Source of the DNA: UBA9676 sp963730065
GTDB taxonomy: Bacteria; Actinomycetota; Actinomycetes; Streptosporangiales; Streptosporangiaceae
NCBI GenBank assembly: GCA_963730065.1
Contig: CAVSQL010000007.1
Location: 124,001 to 188,000 of the forward strand
Direction of reading: 5' to 3'
Length of the DNA stretch: 64,000 nt
The translations under genes were made by a program, and so were the position numbers. The stretch's first letter is position 1. Every line of letters starts with the position of its first letter. This document shows, piece after piece, positions 53,649-62,950 of this stretch. The notes under the pieces were generated by a model. That model saw only the letters and a program-made list of their open reading frames with translations. It was not told the origin of the DNA and did not search any database.

Positions 53649-53864
53649 GCCAGCTGCCTCCCAGACCAAAGCGCCCCCGCGCCCCAGCTCCACGCACCAG
53701 TCGCAGAAACACCCATCGTCTCGCACGTCAGCCGCGGACGCCAGGCCCGCGGGTGCGGGCCAGCCGGCCGGAGGGGCCGCTGGCGGGCCGGGACCATCCC
53801 GCCGTGGGCCGGTTCGCGTCCGATACGTTGAGCGTGGGTGAGCGCCGACGACGAGGAGCTGGGC

Positions 53865-55307
53865 ATGAGCCAGAGGAAAGACGCTGACATCGGCGTAACG
53901 GGCCTGGCGGTGATGGGGCGCAATCTCGCCCGGAACCTTGCCCGGCACGGGCACGTGGTCTCGCTGCACAACCGCTCGCCGGAGCGCACGCGCAGCCTGG
54001 TCGCCGAGCACGGTGGCGAAGGCACATTCGTCCCTAGCGAGTCGATGGAGGACTTCGTCGCCAGCCTCAGGCGGCCGCGGGCGATCGTGGTGATGGTCAA
54101 GGCGGGCGCACCTACCGACGCGGTGATCGATGAGCTCGTGCCCCTGCTCGACGAGGGCGACATCGTCATGGATTGCGGCAACGCCCACTTCACCGACACC
54201 CGGCGCCGCGAGGCGGCGCTGCGGCAGCGCGGCGTGCACTTCGTCGGCTGCGGCGTCTCCGGCGGCGAGGAAGGGGCGCTGAACGGGCCGAGCATCATGC
54301 CGGGCGGATCCGCGGAGTCCTACGCGAGGCTCGGGCCGATGCTCGAGCAGATCGCCGCGCAGGTGGACGGCACACCGTGCTGCACCCACGTGGGACCGGA
54401 CGGCGCCGGCCACTTCGTCAAGATGGTGCACAACGGCATCGAGTACGCCGACATGCAGCTCATCGCCGAGGCCTATGACCTGCTGCGGGCCGGGCTCGGC
54501 ACGACACCGGCCGAGGTGGGCAAGATCTTCCGCGCCTGGAATGAGGGTGATCTTGACTCGTTCCTCATCCAGATCACCGCGCAGGTGCTGGCGCACACGG
54601 ACGCGGCCACCGGCAAGCCGTTCATCGACGTCGTGCTCGACCAGGCCGAGCAGAAGGGCACCGGCCGCTGGACCGTGCAGAGTGCGCTCGACCTCGGCAT
54701 CCCCATCACCGGCATCGCCGAGGCCACGTTCGCGCGCTCACTGTCGGCTCACGCGGATCAGCGCGAGGCGGCCCGCAAGGCGTTCGGCAGCGATGTGGCG
54801 CCCATGAAGATCGGCGACCGGGACGCGTTCGTCGAGGATGTGCGGCGCGCGCTGTACGCGTCGAAGGTAGTGGCCTACGCGCAGGGTTTCGACCACATTG
54901 CCGCGGGCAGCGCCGAATACGGCTGGGACATCGACCGGGGCGCGATGGCAACGATCTGGCGCGGCGGGTGCATCATCCGGGCCCGTTTCCTCGACCGCCT
55001 CCGCGAGGCCTATGACGCCGATCCCGGGCTGCCCAGCCTGCTGGTCGCCCCGTATTTCGCCGCCGCGGTGTCCGGCGGCCTGAGCAGCTGGCGGCGGGTG
55101 GTGGCGCAAGCCGGGACGGCCGGCATCCCGGCGCCGGCGTTCTCGGCCTCGCTGGCGTATTACGACGGGCTGCGCCGGGATCGCCTGCCCGCCGCCCTGA
55201 TCCAGGGCCTGCGCGACAACTTCGGCGCCCACACCTACCGTCGCGTCGACGCCGACGGCAGCTTCCACACCGAGTGGGCGGGCGACCAGCGGGAGCACCC
55301 CGCCTGA
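53865..55307 (+). CDS. gnd: 6-Phosphogluconate dehydrogenase (decarboxylating)
   Basis: Oxidative pentose-phosphate enzyme: 6-phosphogluconate to ribulose 5-phosphate, CO2 and NAD(P)H. 480 residues. Cofactor motif GVTGLAVMGRNLARNLARHG; substrate segment GVSGGEEGALNGPSIMPGG; catalytic Lys in GAGHFVKMVHNGIEYADMQ; C-terminal RDNFGAHTYRR. ATG at 53865 follows GAGGAG by six bases; a GTG at 53838 is less likely. Convergent with the DksA-type gene, 4 bases away. Confidence 0.96.
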   Translation: MSQRKDADIGVTGLAVMGRNLARNLARHGHVVSLHNRSPERTRSLVAEHGGEGTFVPSESMEDFVASLRRPRAIVVMVKAGAPTDAVIDELVPLLDEGDIVMDCGNAHFTDTRRREAALRQRGVHFVGCGVSGGEEGALNGPSIMPGGSAESYARLGPMLEQIAAQVDGTPCCTHVGPDGAGHFVKMVHNGIEYADMQLIAEAYDLLRAGLGTTPAEVGKIFRAWNEGDLDSFLIQITAQVLAHTDAATGKPFIDVVLDQAEQKGTGRWTVQSALDLGIPITGIAEATFARSLSAHADQREAARKAFGSDVAPMKIGDRDAFVEDVRRALYASKVVAYAQGFDHIAAGSAEYGWDIDRGAMATIWRGGCIIRARFLDRLREAYDADPGLPSLLVAPYFAAAVSGGLSSWRRVVAQAGTAGIPAPAFSASLAYYDGLRRDRLPAALIQGLRDNFGAHTYRRVDADGSFHTEWAGDQREHPA

Positions 55308-55311
55308 GCGG

Positions 55312-55707
55312 TCATGGTGCCCGGCCCTCGGCACACCGTGCGCAATAGCGGGTCTCGGGGGTGACGGCCAGCCGCTCGGCCGCGATGGCGCCTGCGCAGC
55401 TTTCACACCAGCCGTAAGTGCCAGCCGACAGCCGGGCGAGTGCCTCTTCGGTGTCCGCCAGTGCCCGGCGGGACGCGACCGTCTGCTGCAGCAGACGGTC
55501 CGGCCGCAGCGTGCGCTCCCGGCCGCCGCTGGTGCCATCTTCCTGGGCGGCCTCCGCCTCGTGGTAGGCCAGGGCCAGCTCGGTGACCTCGCGGAGCCGG
55601 GCCTGCCACCGGGTCTCCAGCAGCGCCCGCCACCGTGCCCCCCGGGCCGGGCCGGGGCTGCCCGCCTCCAGCCCGGCCCGGCGGCCGTGGCTTGTGGTTG
55701 TCTGCAT
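55312..55707 (-). CDS. TraR/DksA C4-type zinc-finger protein
   Basis: A 131-residue protein: helical coiled-coil-like N-terminal part with acidic residues (YHEAEAAQEDG) and a C-terminal C4 zinc finger (YGWCESCAGAI, then YCARC). DksA relatives bind in the RNA polymerase secondary channel; the short actinobacterial forms are of uncertain role. It begins 14 bases after the HtrA stop and may be the last gene of that operon. Confidence 0.9.
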   Translation of the reverse strand: MQTTTSHGRRAGLEAGSPGPARGARWRALLETRWQARLREVTELALAYHEAEAAQEDGTSGGRERTLRPDRLLQQTVASRRALADTEEALARLSAGTYGWCESCAGAIAAERLAVTPETRYCARCAEGRAP

Positions 55708-55721
55708 GCCGCGTCCCCGGG

Positions 55722-56801
55722 TCAGCTGCCGGGCAGCTCGCCCAGCCTGACCCCGGCGGTGAGCGTCTGGTCGCCGCGCGCGACGGTGAGCGTTACGGTC
55801 TGCCCGGGCCGCGCGCCGGCCAGGGCGCGGGTGAGCGATTCCGCGTCCGGCGTCGGTTCCCGGCCGAGTGAGCGGATCACGTCCCCGGGCCGGATCCGCG
55901 CCTGGTCCGCCGGGCCACCGGGGGTGACCGCGACGACGCCTGCCCCGGCCGGCGCGCCATCGGCGCCGGTGACCGTGGCCACCTGGGCGCCGAGCGCGGC
56001 CCGGTGGGAGTTGGTCACATGCCCGGACGTGATGAGCTGCCGGGCGATGTCCCGAGCCAGGTTGGCGGGAATCGCGAACCCGATGCCCTGGGCCTGCGCG
56101 TCACCCTGCGGGCTCGCCGCGGCCAGCGTGGGGATACCGATCACCTCGCCGGAGGTGTTCACCAGGGCCCCGCCGCTGTTGCCCGGGTTGATCGGCGCGC
56201 TGGTCTGGATGGCATCGGGCAGCGTCGCCGCCGGTGAGCCCGGCGCGGCGGGCTCGGTGACCGCGCGGCCGGTCGCGGAGATGATGCCCTCGGTGACGCT
56301 GCCCGACAGCCCGAGCGGGTTGCCGACCGCGAGCACGACGTCGCCCGCCCGGGCCCGGCTGGAGTCCCCGAACCGGGCCGGTGTCAGGCCGGAGGGGTTG
56401 TCGGCCCGGATCACCGCCAGATCGTCGGGGGGGTAGGTGCCGACGAGCCGGGCGGTGCGCGGCTGCGCCTGCCCGGCCACCTGCACCTGGAAGCCCGCCG
56501 CATCCCCGGCCACGTGTGCGTTGGTGACGATGTTGCCCTGGCTGTCGAGGACAACCCCGGAGCCGAGCCCGGTGGGAGTACGGATGAGCACCACCGACGG
56601 CAGGACCTTGCGGACGACCTCCGCGTAGCTGGCCCGGGCCGGGGAGCCGGCCGTGGCGGAGGTGCTGGTGGCGGCGGCGGGCACGCGCCCGGCCGTGGCC
56701 GGGCCAGCGGCAGCGGCGCCAACGGCGATCCCGCCGGCGCCGATCACCACGGCCATGGCCGTCGCGGCCCACGCTCGCCGGGCCCGCGCTGTCAATGTCA
56801 T
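55722..56801 (-). CDS. HtrA/DegP-type serine protease with PDZ domain
   Basis: Envelope protease of 359 residues, S1C family. N-terminal signal/anchor helix ATAMAVVIGAGGIAVGAAAA; His in NIVTNAHVAG, Asp in DDLAVIRADNP, Ser in INPGNSGGALV. A PDZ domain (about 265-355; GVVAVTPGGPADQARIRPGD) closes it. ATG at 56801 follows AGGAGAG. It follows the response regulator and kinase genes, the order of mprA-mprB-pepD in mycobacteria, so envelope-stress control is inferred. Confidence 0.94.
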   Translation of the reverse strand: MTLTARARRAWAATAMAVVIGAGGIAVGAAAAGPATAGRVPAAATSTSATAGSPARASYAEVVRKVLPSVVLIRTPTGLGSGVVLDSQGNIVTNAHVAGDAAGFQVQVAGQAQPRTARLVGTYPPDDLAVIRADNPSGLTPARFGDSSRARAGDVVLAVGNPLGLSGSVTEGIISATGRAVTEPAAPGSPAATLPDAIQTSAPINPGNSGGALVNTSGEVIGIPTLAAASPQGDAQAQGIGFAIPANLARDIARQLITSGHVTNSHRAALGAQVATVTGADGAPAGAGVVAVTPGGPADQARIRPGDVIRSLGREPTPDAESLTRALAGARPGQTVTLTVARGDQTLTAGVRLGELPGS

Positions 56802-56921
56802 CTCTCCTGAGCTCCTTGGTCGGGCTGGATGGTCAAGATCAAGGCAACCCGGTGGCTGTGCAGCCGCCGTGCCGCCCCGGTGGTGATGGTGTGAAGGGGC
56901 GGCCGGAGGGGGCGGCAGGGG

Positions 56922-58271
56922 TCAGGCGCTGGGCAGGGTGAGCGTCATCCGGGTTCCGTGGCCCGGCTGGCTGCTCACGGCCAGGTGCCCGCCGTGCGCG
57001 CGGGCGAGTTCCGCGGCTACCGACAGGCCGATGCCGCTGCCCGAGACGCGCTCCGCTTGCTGGCCGCGCCAGAACCGGTCGAAGATGTGGGGCAGCTCGT
57101 CGGCGGGGATGCCGACACCGGTGTCGTTGACCTCGAGCACGGCGCCCCGGCCGGCCCGGTGCGCACCGTGACGCGGCCGTCGGCCGGGGTGAATTTCAGG
57201 GCGTTGGTGAGCAGGTTGGTGATGACCTGGTGCAGCCTGCCCGGGTCGGCGAAGACCTCGGCCGGGGCCAGCCGCCGTTCCAGGGTGATCCCAGTGCTCT
57301 CGAACTGGCTGGCCAGGCTGTCGGCGGCGGCGGCGGCGATGTCGGCCAGGTCGCACCGGCTCAGGGCCAGGCTGAGGGCGGCGGCCTCGGCGGCGGCGAG
57401 GGTCTGCAGGTCGCCGACCATGCGGGCCAGCCGCAGCACCTCATCGCGCAGCGAGGCCAGCTGGTCCGGTGTCGGCTCGGCCACGCCGTCGAGCAGCGCC
57501 TCGTGGCCTGCCTGCAGGACCGCGACCGGGGTCCGCAGCTCGTGGGCGACGTCGGCCACCAGCGCCCGGCGCAGCCGCTCCTGCCGGTCGAGCGTGTCGG
57601 CCATCTGGTCAAAGGCGATCGCCAGCTCGCGCAGCTCGCCAGGCGCCGGGATCGGCCCGACCCGGGCGGCGCGGTCACCCCGGCCCATGGCCCTGGTCGC
57701 GGCGATCAGCTTCCCGACCGGCCGGGTGATCCGCCTGGCGACCGCCAGCCCGGTCAGCAGCGCCAGCACCGCCGCCAGCCCCGCGGCCCCGGCTATCGCC
57801 CGCAGAAGCGCAGTCTGCAGCGTGTTGCTCGCGGCCGCGAGGCCAGTACCGGTGAACCGGACCACGGCCACGCCCACCGGCTTGCCGTCCACCACCACGG
57901 GCTTGCTGAGCTGCGGGCTGGAAGCGCGGGCGGCGAAGCCGGGGGAGACGGCGACCAGCGCCGGCCTGGTCGCGTATTTCCGCGTCCGCGCCCACCCCCG
58001 CGGCCAGGTTCAGCACGGGGTCAATGCTGGCCGATTCCCAGCTGTCGTCGCGGGCCCACGCCGCATCGGCCGCCGCCACGATCGCCCTGGTCAGGTCGGA
58101 GCGCTGCCGGCCCGCCAGGCTGGAGACATCCGCGGCCGCGAACACGGCCGTCAGCCCGGCCAGCAACGCGATCGCCGCCAGCGCGACCGCGGCGAACGCC
58201 AGCGCCAGCCGCAGCCCGATCGCATCGCCCCGGGTGCCGGTATCGGGCGGCCCGGGGCCGCCATCAGTCAT
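56922..58271 (-). pseudogene. Sensor histidine kinase with two frameshifts
   Basis: Membrane sensor kinase broken twice. The N-terminal frame has a helix (RLALAFAAVALAAIALLAGL) and a short extracytoplasmic part, ending near 57965. The second frame has helix 2, HAMP, the phospho-accepting His in VADVAHELRTPVAVL and the N box VITNLLTNALKFTP, ending near 57150. The third frame has the G boxes (VNDTGVGIPADELPHIFDRF, GSGIGLSVAAELARAHGG). Breaks lie beside GCCGGC at 57960-57965 and 57150-57155. Repaired length is about 450 residues, normal for the family. The ATG at 58271 overlaps the regulator stop by 8 bases. All functional boxes are intact, so sequence error is a real possibility. Confidence 0.88.
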
Positions 58272-58956
58272 CGCTGGCCAGGCCGAGCCGGTAGCCGCCA
58301 CCCAGCACGGTCTGGACGATGCGCGGGTTGCCGGGATCGTCCTCGATCTTGCGGCGCAGGTTCTTCACGTGCGAGTCCACCGTGCGCTCATAGCCCTCGA
58401 ACTCGTAGCCCCGCACCCGGTTGATCAGCTCGAACCGCGAGTACACCCGGCCCGGCACCGTGGCCAGCGCCACGAGGATGCCCCATTCGGTCGGGGTGAG
58501 GCTGACCTCCGTGCCGTTCACCGTCACCTGCCGCCGCGGCTGGTCGATGACCAGGGCGCCCGCGCCGTAACTTGAGAGCCCCTGCTCGGCCGCCATGCCG
58601 CCCCGCCGCAGGATCGCCTGCACCCGCAGCACCAGCTCCCGGGGGCTGAACGGCTTGGTCACGTAATCGTCGGCACCCAGCTCCAGGCCGCGGATCCGGT
58701 CGTCCTCGGCGCTCTTGGCGGTCAGTATCACGATCGGCGTGGGCGCGCTGGCCCGCACCTCTCTCGCGACCGTCTCGCCCGGGACGTCGGGCAGGCCCAG
58801 GTCGAGGACGATCAGATCCGGTGAGGCCGACGACGCCAGCATGATCGCTTCCGCGCCAGATCCGGTCAACACCACCGTGAACCCCGCCCGCTCCAGGTAG
58901 GAGCGGACCAGGTCCCGCAGCTTGCGCTCGTCCTCGACCAGCATCACCGTCGCCAT
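58264..58956 (-). CDS. OmpR/PhoB-type response regulator
   Basis: Two-domain regulator of 230 residues. Receiver: acidic pocket VEDE, phosphorylated Asp52 in LIVLDLGLPDVPG, Lys in YVTKPFSPREL. The winged-helix DNA-binding domain spans about 130-228 (LTPTEWGILVALATVPGRVY, ERTVDSHVKNLRRKIEDDP). It is cotranscribed with the sensor kinase and the HtrA protease. Confidence 0.95.
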   Translation of the reverse strand: MATVMLVEDERKLRDLVRSYLERAGFTVVLTGSGAEAIMLASSASPDLIVLDLGLPDVPGETVAREVRASAPTPIVILTAKSAEDDRIRGLELGADDYVTKPFSPRELVLRVQAILRRGGMAAEQGLSSYGAGALVIDQPRRQVTVNGTEVSLTPTEWGILVALATVPGRVYSRFELINRVRGYEFEGYERTVDSHVKNLRRKIEDDPGNPRIVQTVLGGGYRLGLASDD

Positions 58957-59165
58957 GCATCCTCACCCATCTCGTCGCCTGCGTGCCGCCGCTCCATGTC
59001 ACGTGTGTTCCATGATTCCGCACCGTGGCGCGCCGCATGGTCCTGCGGCCCGTCCCGGGCTGGCCAGCCGCGGATCTTCACAAGGTCACCATGACAGCTT
59101 CACCTTCCCAGCACCGCGGCGCGGTGGAGTGATGTCATGGGCACCGGCAGCCACGGACCGCTGGC

Positions 59166-59306
59166 ATGAACGCCAGCAACCTGCTCGTGCTCGCGCCGTG
59201 GGTCATCTTCGGCGCCTGCCTGATCGCGATCTGCATCCGGCTGCTTACCTGGCGCCACGGGTCCAGGCGGCGGACGGCTCCCGGCCGGAGGCACAGGCGG
59301 CGCTGA
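59166..59306 (+). CDS. Small single-helix membrane protein (46 residues)
   Basis: A short open frame of good membrane-protein character: MNASNLLVLAPWVIFGACLI then AICIRLLTWRHGSRRR and an Arg-rich tail. One transmembrane helix with a basic C-terminus fits the positive-inside rule. The ribosome-binding site is weak. It lies between the divergent response regulator and the RodZ-like gene. It may be real or a chance frame. Confidence 0.45.
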   Translation: MNASNLLVLAPWVIFGACLIAICIRLLTWRHGSRRRTAPGRRHRRR

Positions 59307-59431
59307 CCGGCCGCCCCCGGGCCAATGAGGGCCAGGTGCCGGTGAGGTGGTTGGGAGCCAGTGCCATCGGGTATCCCGGACGCGTCGGCCGGCCAGGCTG
59401 GACCACGCGACCAGGTGGGCGGAGGCGCGGC

Positions 59432-60466
59432 GTGAGCATCGGCGAGGAACTGGCGCAGGCGCGCGGCCAGGCTGGTCTCAGCGTTGCCCAGGTCAGCCAG
59501 CGGACCCGCATCAGGCAGACGATCATCCGCGGTATCGAGAGCGACGACTACTCGGTGTGCGGCGGGGACTTCTACGCCCGCGGGCACATCCGCAGCATCG
59601 CCAAGGTCGTCGGGGCCGATCCGGAGCCGCTGATCCAGGAGTACGACACGGCCCACCGGGCGCCGACCGTGCTCTCCGCGACCGCCATCGACGAACTGGT
59701 CACGCTGTCCACGACGGCGGGTCGGCGCAGGCCGGGCGTGACGGCGGGGCGGCCCGGGCCCGACGTCAAGTGGCGGTGGAACTGGAAGCCGGGCGGGGCG
59801 GTGGCGCTGGCCGGGCTGGCCTTAGTGGTGGCGGCCGGGCTGGTGGGCTACCACCTCGTCGCGGGCGCGGGCCCAGGGGTGGGCCGCGCCGCGGGCGCGG
59901 CCCACGTGGTGACGAGCCGCCCGGCCAGCCACGGCCAGGTGAGCCGGGCGGCCCGGCCGGCCACCACCCCCGCGCACCGCACAGCCACCGCCCCCGCCGC
60001 GCCCCACGCCGTCCCGGTGCGGGCGCTGGCCCCGGTCAGCGCGGCGGCGTTCGGCGTCTCCGGCGCGGGCCAGGGCGACAACCCCCAGACCGCGCCGCTG
60101 GCCATCGACGGCAGTCGCGCCACCGCCTGGCGCACGGACTGGTACACCACCGCCCGGTTCGGGAACCTGTACCCGGGCACGGGCCTGCTCCTGGACATGG
60201 GCCACCCGGTCACGGTGACCGCCGCCCGGGTCACCCTCGGCCGCGCCCCCGGCGCGGACCTGCAGCTCCGCGTCGGCGCCGCGCCGGCACTGGCTGATAT
60301 GCGGGCCATGGCCCACGCCTCTGACGCGGGCGGGGTGGTGCACCTGCGGCTGGCCAGCCCCGCGCATGGCCGTTATGTGCTGCTCTGGTTCACCAGCCTG
60401 CCGCCGAATCCGGATGGCACCTTCCAGGCGAGCGTGCATGACGTCCGCCTGGACGGTCAGCCGTGA
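59432..60466 (+). CDS. RodZ-like protein: N-terminal HTH, one membrane helix, discoidin-like C-terminus
   Basis: A 344-residue protein. Residues 1-70 are the HTH_25/RodZ-type fold (SIGEELAQARGQAGLSVAQV, RTRIRQTIIRGIESDDYSVC, DFYARGHIRSIAKVVGAD). One helix at about 118-140 (VALAGLALVVAAGLVGYHLV), then an Ala/Pro/Thr-rich linker and an outer domain (AIDGSRATAWRTDWYTTARF) that resembles a coagulation-factor 5/8-type sheet. RodZ relatives link DNA-binding folds to cell-wall morphogenesis; many actinobacterial forms have this layout. GTG at 59432 follows GGAGG by six bases. Confidence 0.88.
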   Translation: MSIGEELAQARGQAGLSVAQVSQRTRIRQTIIRGIESDDYSVCGGDFYARGHIRSIAKVVGADPEPLIQEYDTAHRAPTVLSATAIDELVTLSTTAGRRRPGVTAGRPGPDVKWRWNWKPGGAVALAGLALVVAAGLVGYHLVAGAGPGVGRAAGAAHVVTSRPASHGQVSRAARPATTPAHRTATAPAAPHAVPVRALAPVSAAAFGVSGAGQGDNPQTAPLAIDGSRATAWRTDWYTTARFGNLYPGTGLLLDMGHPVTVTAARVTLGRAPGADLQLRVGAAPALADMRAMAHASDAGGVVHLRLASPAHGRYVLLWFTSLPPNPDGTFQASVHDVRLDGQP

Positions 60467-60470
60467 GCGG

Positions 60471-61796
60471 TCACGGCGCGGGGGGCGTGGGGGACGGGGG
60501 AGTAGGGGACGGGGGCTTGCGGCGCATCCGGTAGTGGAGGACGAGGAAGGGCAGGCCGAAGACCGAGAAGGCGTGCTCGGCCCGCAGCTCGCCGCCCCGC
60601 ACGTAAACGTCGAGCTGCTCGGCGAAGCCGCGGACCGCCAGCACCGTCAGGTCCCTGGTGGCCGGGTCGATGTAGGCCAGGTAGTGGCCGGGCTGGTCAT
60701 CGTCGCTGCGGCTGGTCAGGATCAGGCCACCGCCCGGGCGGGCCCGGGGCAGCAGGGTCGCGGTGAAGCTGGCCTGCGGCACCGGGAAGCCGACGCTCAC
60801 GTACCCGCGGTCCCCGTGCCGGTAGGTGGTGTAGATGCCGACGTAGATCGGCTCGTCGGTATCGGTGAACGACCGGATCCAGCCGCGGACCGCCACCACG
60901 CTGGAGCCGGGCAAGGTGATGGTGTCGATCCGGCTGCGGATGCCCCGTTGCGTCTCCCGCTGGTTCATCGGTACGTTGGCCTGCCCCAGCGGGCGGGCGA
61001 CCAGCGTCCGGTACAGCAGGTAGCCAGGACGGACCCACAGCCGCCACTCCGGGTCGATGTCGAGAGTGAACCGGGTGGTGTGCTCGTAGAACTCGCGGAC
61101 CCGCGGGTCGACGGCCGCCGGGTCGAACTCCGGGCCGGCCAGCTCGTCCACCGACGCGACGATGCCGACGTCAGGCGCGTCGGCGACATACCGGCCGCCG
61201 AGCACCCCGGCCAGCTCGCGGACGTAGCCGGTGCCGACGTAGGCGGACCGGGCCTCCCGCGGCACGACGAACGGCAGATCCTCCGCCCGGACCCGCTCGG
61301 CGAGCAGGCTCACCTGCGGGTCCCGGAAAGCCAGCGCCGACGCCACCCGGTAGGCCGCCATCGTGGTACTGGCCACCACCGCGGCCGGCGCCGGGGGCCG
61401 GCGGGCACCGAGCACCCCGCCCACCGCGGCCCCGAACAGCGGCCCGAGCAGCACTTTCTGCGGGCGGATCCCGAGCAGGCCGCCGAGGGTCCCGGTGGCC
61501 GCTCCCACCGCGACGGGCCCGGCGCCGGTCACCCGCCCGGCCGCCCACCCGAGCGGCGCGACGAGCGCGGCGCTGACCGCGATCCGCTGCCACAGCGGCG
61601 GGATCTCGCCGGGACGCTGCCGGGCCCGCGCCACCACCTCCGACACCGCCAGCCCGGCCGCCCCGGTGGCCGCGCCCACGCAGGTGGCCCGCGCGCCCCG
61701 GTGGGCGGCCAGGGCGGCCCCGGCCACGCCGCCGATGACGCCGGCGGTGACGACCTGCCCTCTCCGCTGCGACGCACCCGGCCCGTCCGCTGCCAT
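60471..61796 (-). CDS. Conserved actinobacterial-type membrane protein, function unknown
   Basis: A 441-residue protein I do not recognise. The N-terminal third (to about residue 160) is Gly/Ala-rich and hydrophobic with several membrane-type segments (GVIGGVAGAALAAHRG, VAVGAATGTLGGLLGI, GPLFGAAVGGVLGA). The rest is soluble: YEHTTRFTLDIDPEWRLWVR, IDTITLPGSSVVAVRGWIRS, GVGFPVPQASFTATLLPR-like region. The end is a Pro/Ser/Thr repeat (KPPSPTPPSPTPPAP). ATG at 61796 is chosen; GTG at 61802 is possible. It converges on the RodZ-like gene, 4 bases away. Confidence 0.75.
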   Translation of the reverse strand: MAADGPGASQRRGQVVTAGVIGGVAGAALAAHRGARATCVGAATGAAGLAVSEVVARARQRPGEIPPLWQRIAVSAALVAPLGWAAGRVTGAGPVAVGAATGTLGGLLGIRPQKVLLGPLFGAAVGGVLGARRPPAPAAVVASTTMAAYRVASALAFRDPQVSLLAERVRAEDLPFVVPREARSAYVGTGYVRELAGVLGGRYVADAPDVGIVASVDELAGPEFDPAAVDPRVREFYEHTTRFTLDIDPEWRLWVRPGYLLYRTLVARPLGQANVPMNQRETQRGIRSRIDTITLPGSSVVAVRGWIRSFTDTDEPIYVGIYTTYRHGDRGYVSVGFPVPQASFTATLLPRARPGGGLILTSRSDDDQPGHYLAYIDPATRDLTVLAVRGFAEQLDVYVRGGELRAEHAFSVFGLPFLVLHYRMRRKPPSPTPPSPTPPAP

Positions 61797-61984
61797 CCTC
61801 ACAACGTACCGACGCCAGGCGTCACAGCGGCACCGGCGGGAAACGGGGGATAGGGGAACGGCTGCCTGGCGGGCCAGCTTGCGGTGGCAGCGTCGGCCTC
61901 ATCCCAGGTTGCAGAGATGTCCGCCTCTCACATCGGCCGATGCGATCCCGCCCCTGGCACCGGCCGATGTGAGATGCCCGGACG

Positions 61985-62641
61985 TCAGCTCGGCTGGGGG
62001 ACGATACGGATGTAGGGCTTGGGCTCCTCCCACTCGCCGAAGATCTGCCTGGCCTCGTCGTTGGAGACCGAGCCGGCGATGATGACGTCCTCGCCTGGCT
62101 TCCAGTTCACTGGTGTGGATACCCGGTGCTTGGCGGTGAGCTGGAGAGAGTCGATCACCCGCAGCACCTCGTCGAAGTTGCGCCCGGTGGTCATCGGGTA
62201 GACCAGGATCAGCTTGATCTTCTTATCCGGGCCGATCACAAACACGTTCCGCACCGTCTGGTTGTCGGCGGGCGTGCGTGCCTTCGGGTCGCCGGAAACG
62301 CTGGCCGGGAGCATCTCGTAGAGCTTGGCCACGTTGAAGTCGGCGTCGGCGATGATCGGGTAGTTGGGCGCCTCTCCCTGGGTTTCCTTGATGTCGGCCG
62401 CCCACCGCTCGTGGTCGGTGGCCGGGTCAAGCGACAGCCCGATGATCTTCACACCCCGCCGGTCGAACTCCGGCTTGATCTTGGCCATGTAGCCAAGCTC
62501 GGTCGTGCATACCGGGGTGAAGTCCTTCGGATGCGAGAACAGGACCGCCCAGGAGTCACCGATCCACTCGTGGAAGTCGATCGGCCCTTCGGTCGTCTGG
62601 GCATGGAAGTCCGGGGCGGTGTCCCCGAGAGCCAGCGTCAT
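61985..62641 (-). CDS. 1-Cys peroxiredoxin (Prx6 type)
   Basis: Thiol peroxidase of 218 residues. The peroxidatic Cys45 lies in SHPKDFTPVCTTELGYM; the Prx6 type ending (TPVNWKPGEDVIIAGSVSND) and the Arg in TTGRNFDEVLRVIDSLQ are present. It reduces hydrogen peroxide and organic peroxides in the cytoplasm. ATG at 62641 follows GGAGGA by five or six bases; the frame upstream lacks similarity. Confidence 0.95.
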   Translation of the reverse strand: MTLALGDTAPDFHAQTTEGPIDFHEWIGDSWAVLFSHPKDFTPVCTTELGYMAKIKPEFDRRGVKIIGLSLDPATDHERWAADIKETQGEAPNYPIIADADFNVAKLYEMLPASVSGDPKARTPADNQTVRNVFVIGPDKKIKLILVYPMTTGRNFDEVLRVIDSLQLTAKHRVSTPVNWKPGEDVIIAGSVSNDEARQIFGEWEEPKPYIRIVPQPS

Positions 62642-62950
62642 GTGTTCCTCCGTTGAGCTCACTTTTGTACTTGAAGAACGCGCCCATGCGGGCGCCGATA
62701 ACTGAAGGTAGCCGCCAGGATCGTCCTGGACCACTTCCCATCGCAAATGGTGCGGCGAGCGGCAGAGGGTGAGTCACGATGATGATCATGTTGTGCTGGT
62801 CTGCCGCCGCATACCCTTCATACTCGACCTGTAAAATAGCAAACTGTCACTTACCAGCCCAGCGGCGCGCTGACCGCGCGGCGGCGCGGCCCGGGCGCGT
62901 CGTCACCACGGGCATTGATTCTCGCGTCCGCAGTCTGGTCTCCAGACCGG
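62642..62950. other. 309-base gap upstream of the peroxiredoxin gene
   Basis: No gene. The stretch 62775-62855 is clearly richer in A+T than its surroundings and is the likely promoter region of the peroxiredoxin gene. It contains a small palindrome ATGATCAT and one ATACCCT half-site at 62810-62816 like those of the CsoR/CstR-type operators. Confidence 0.45.

Noticed and set aside
53187..54596. Long minus-strand extension upstream of the UspA gene
   Set aside because: The part beyond 53648 is antisense to gnd; a Usp-family start with a ribosome-binding site exists at 53648.
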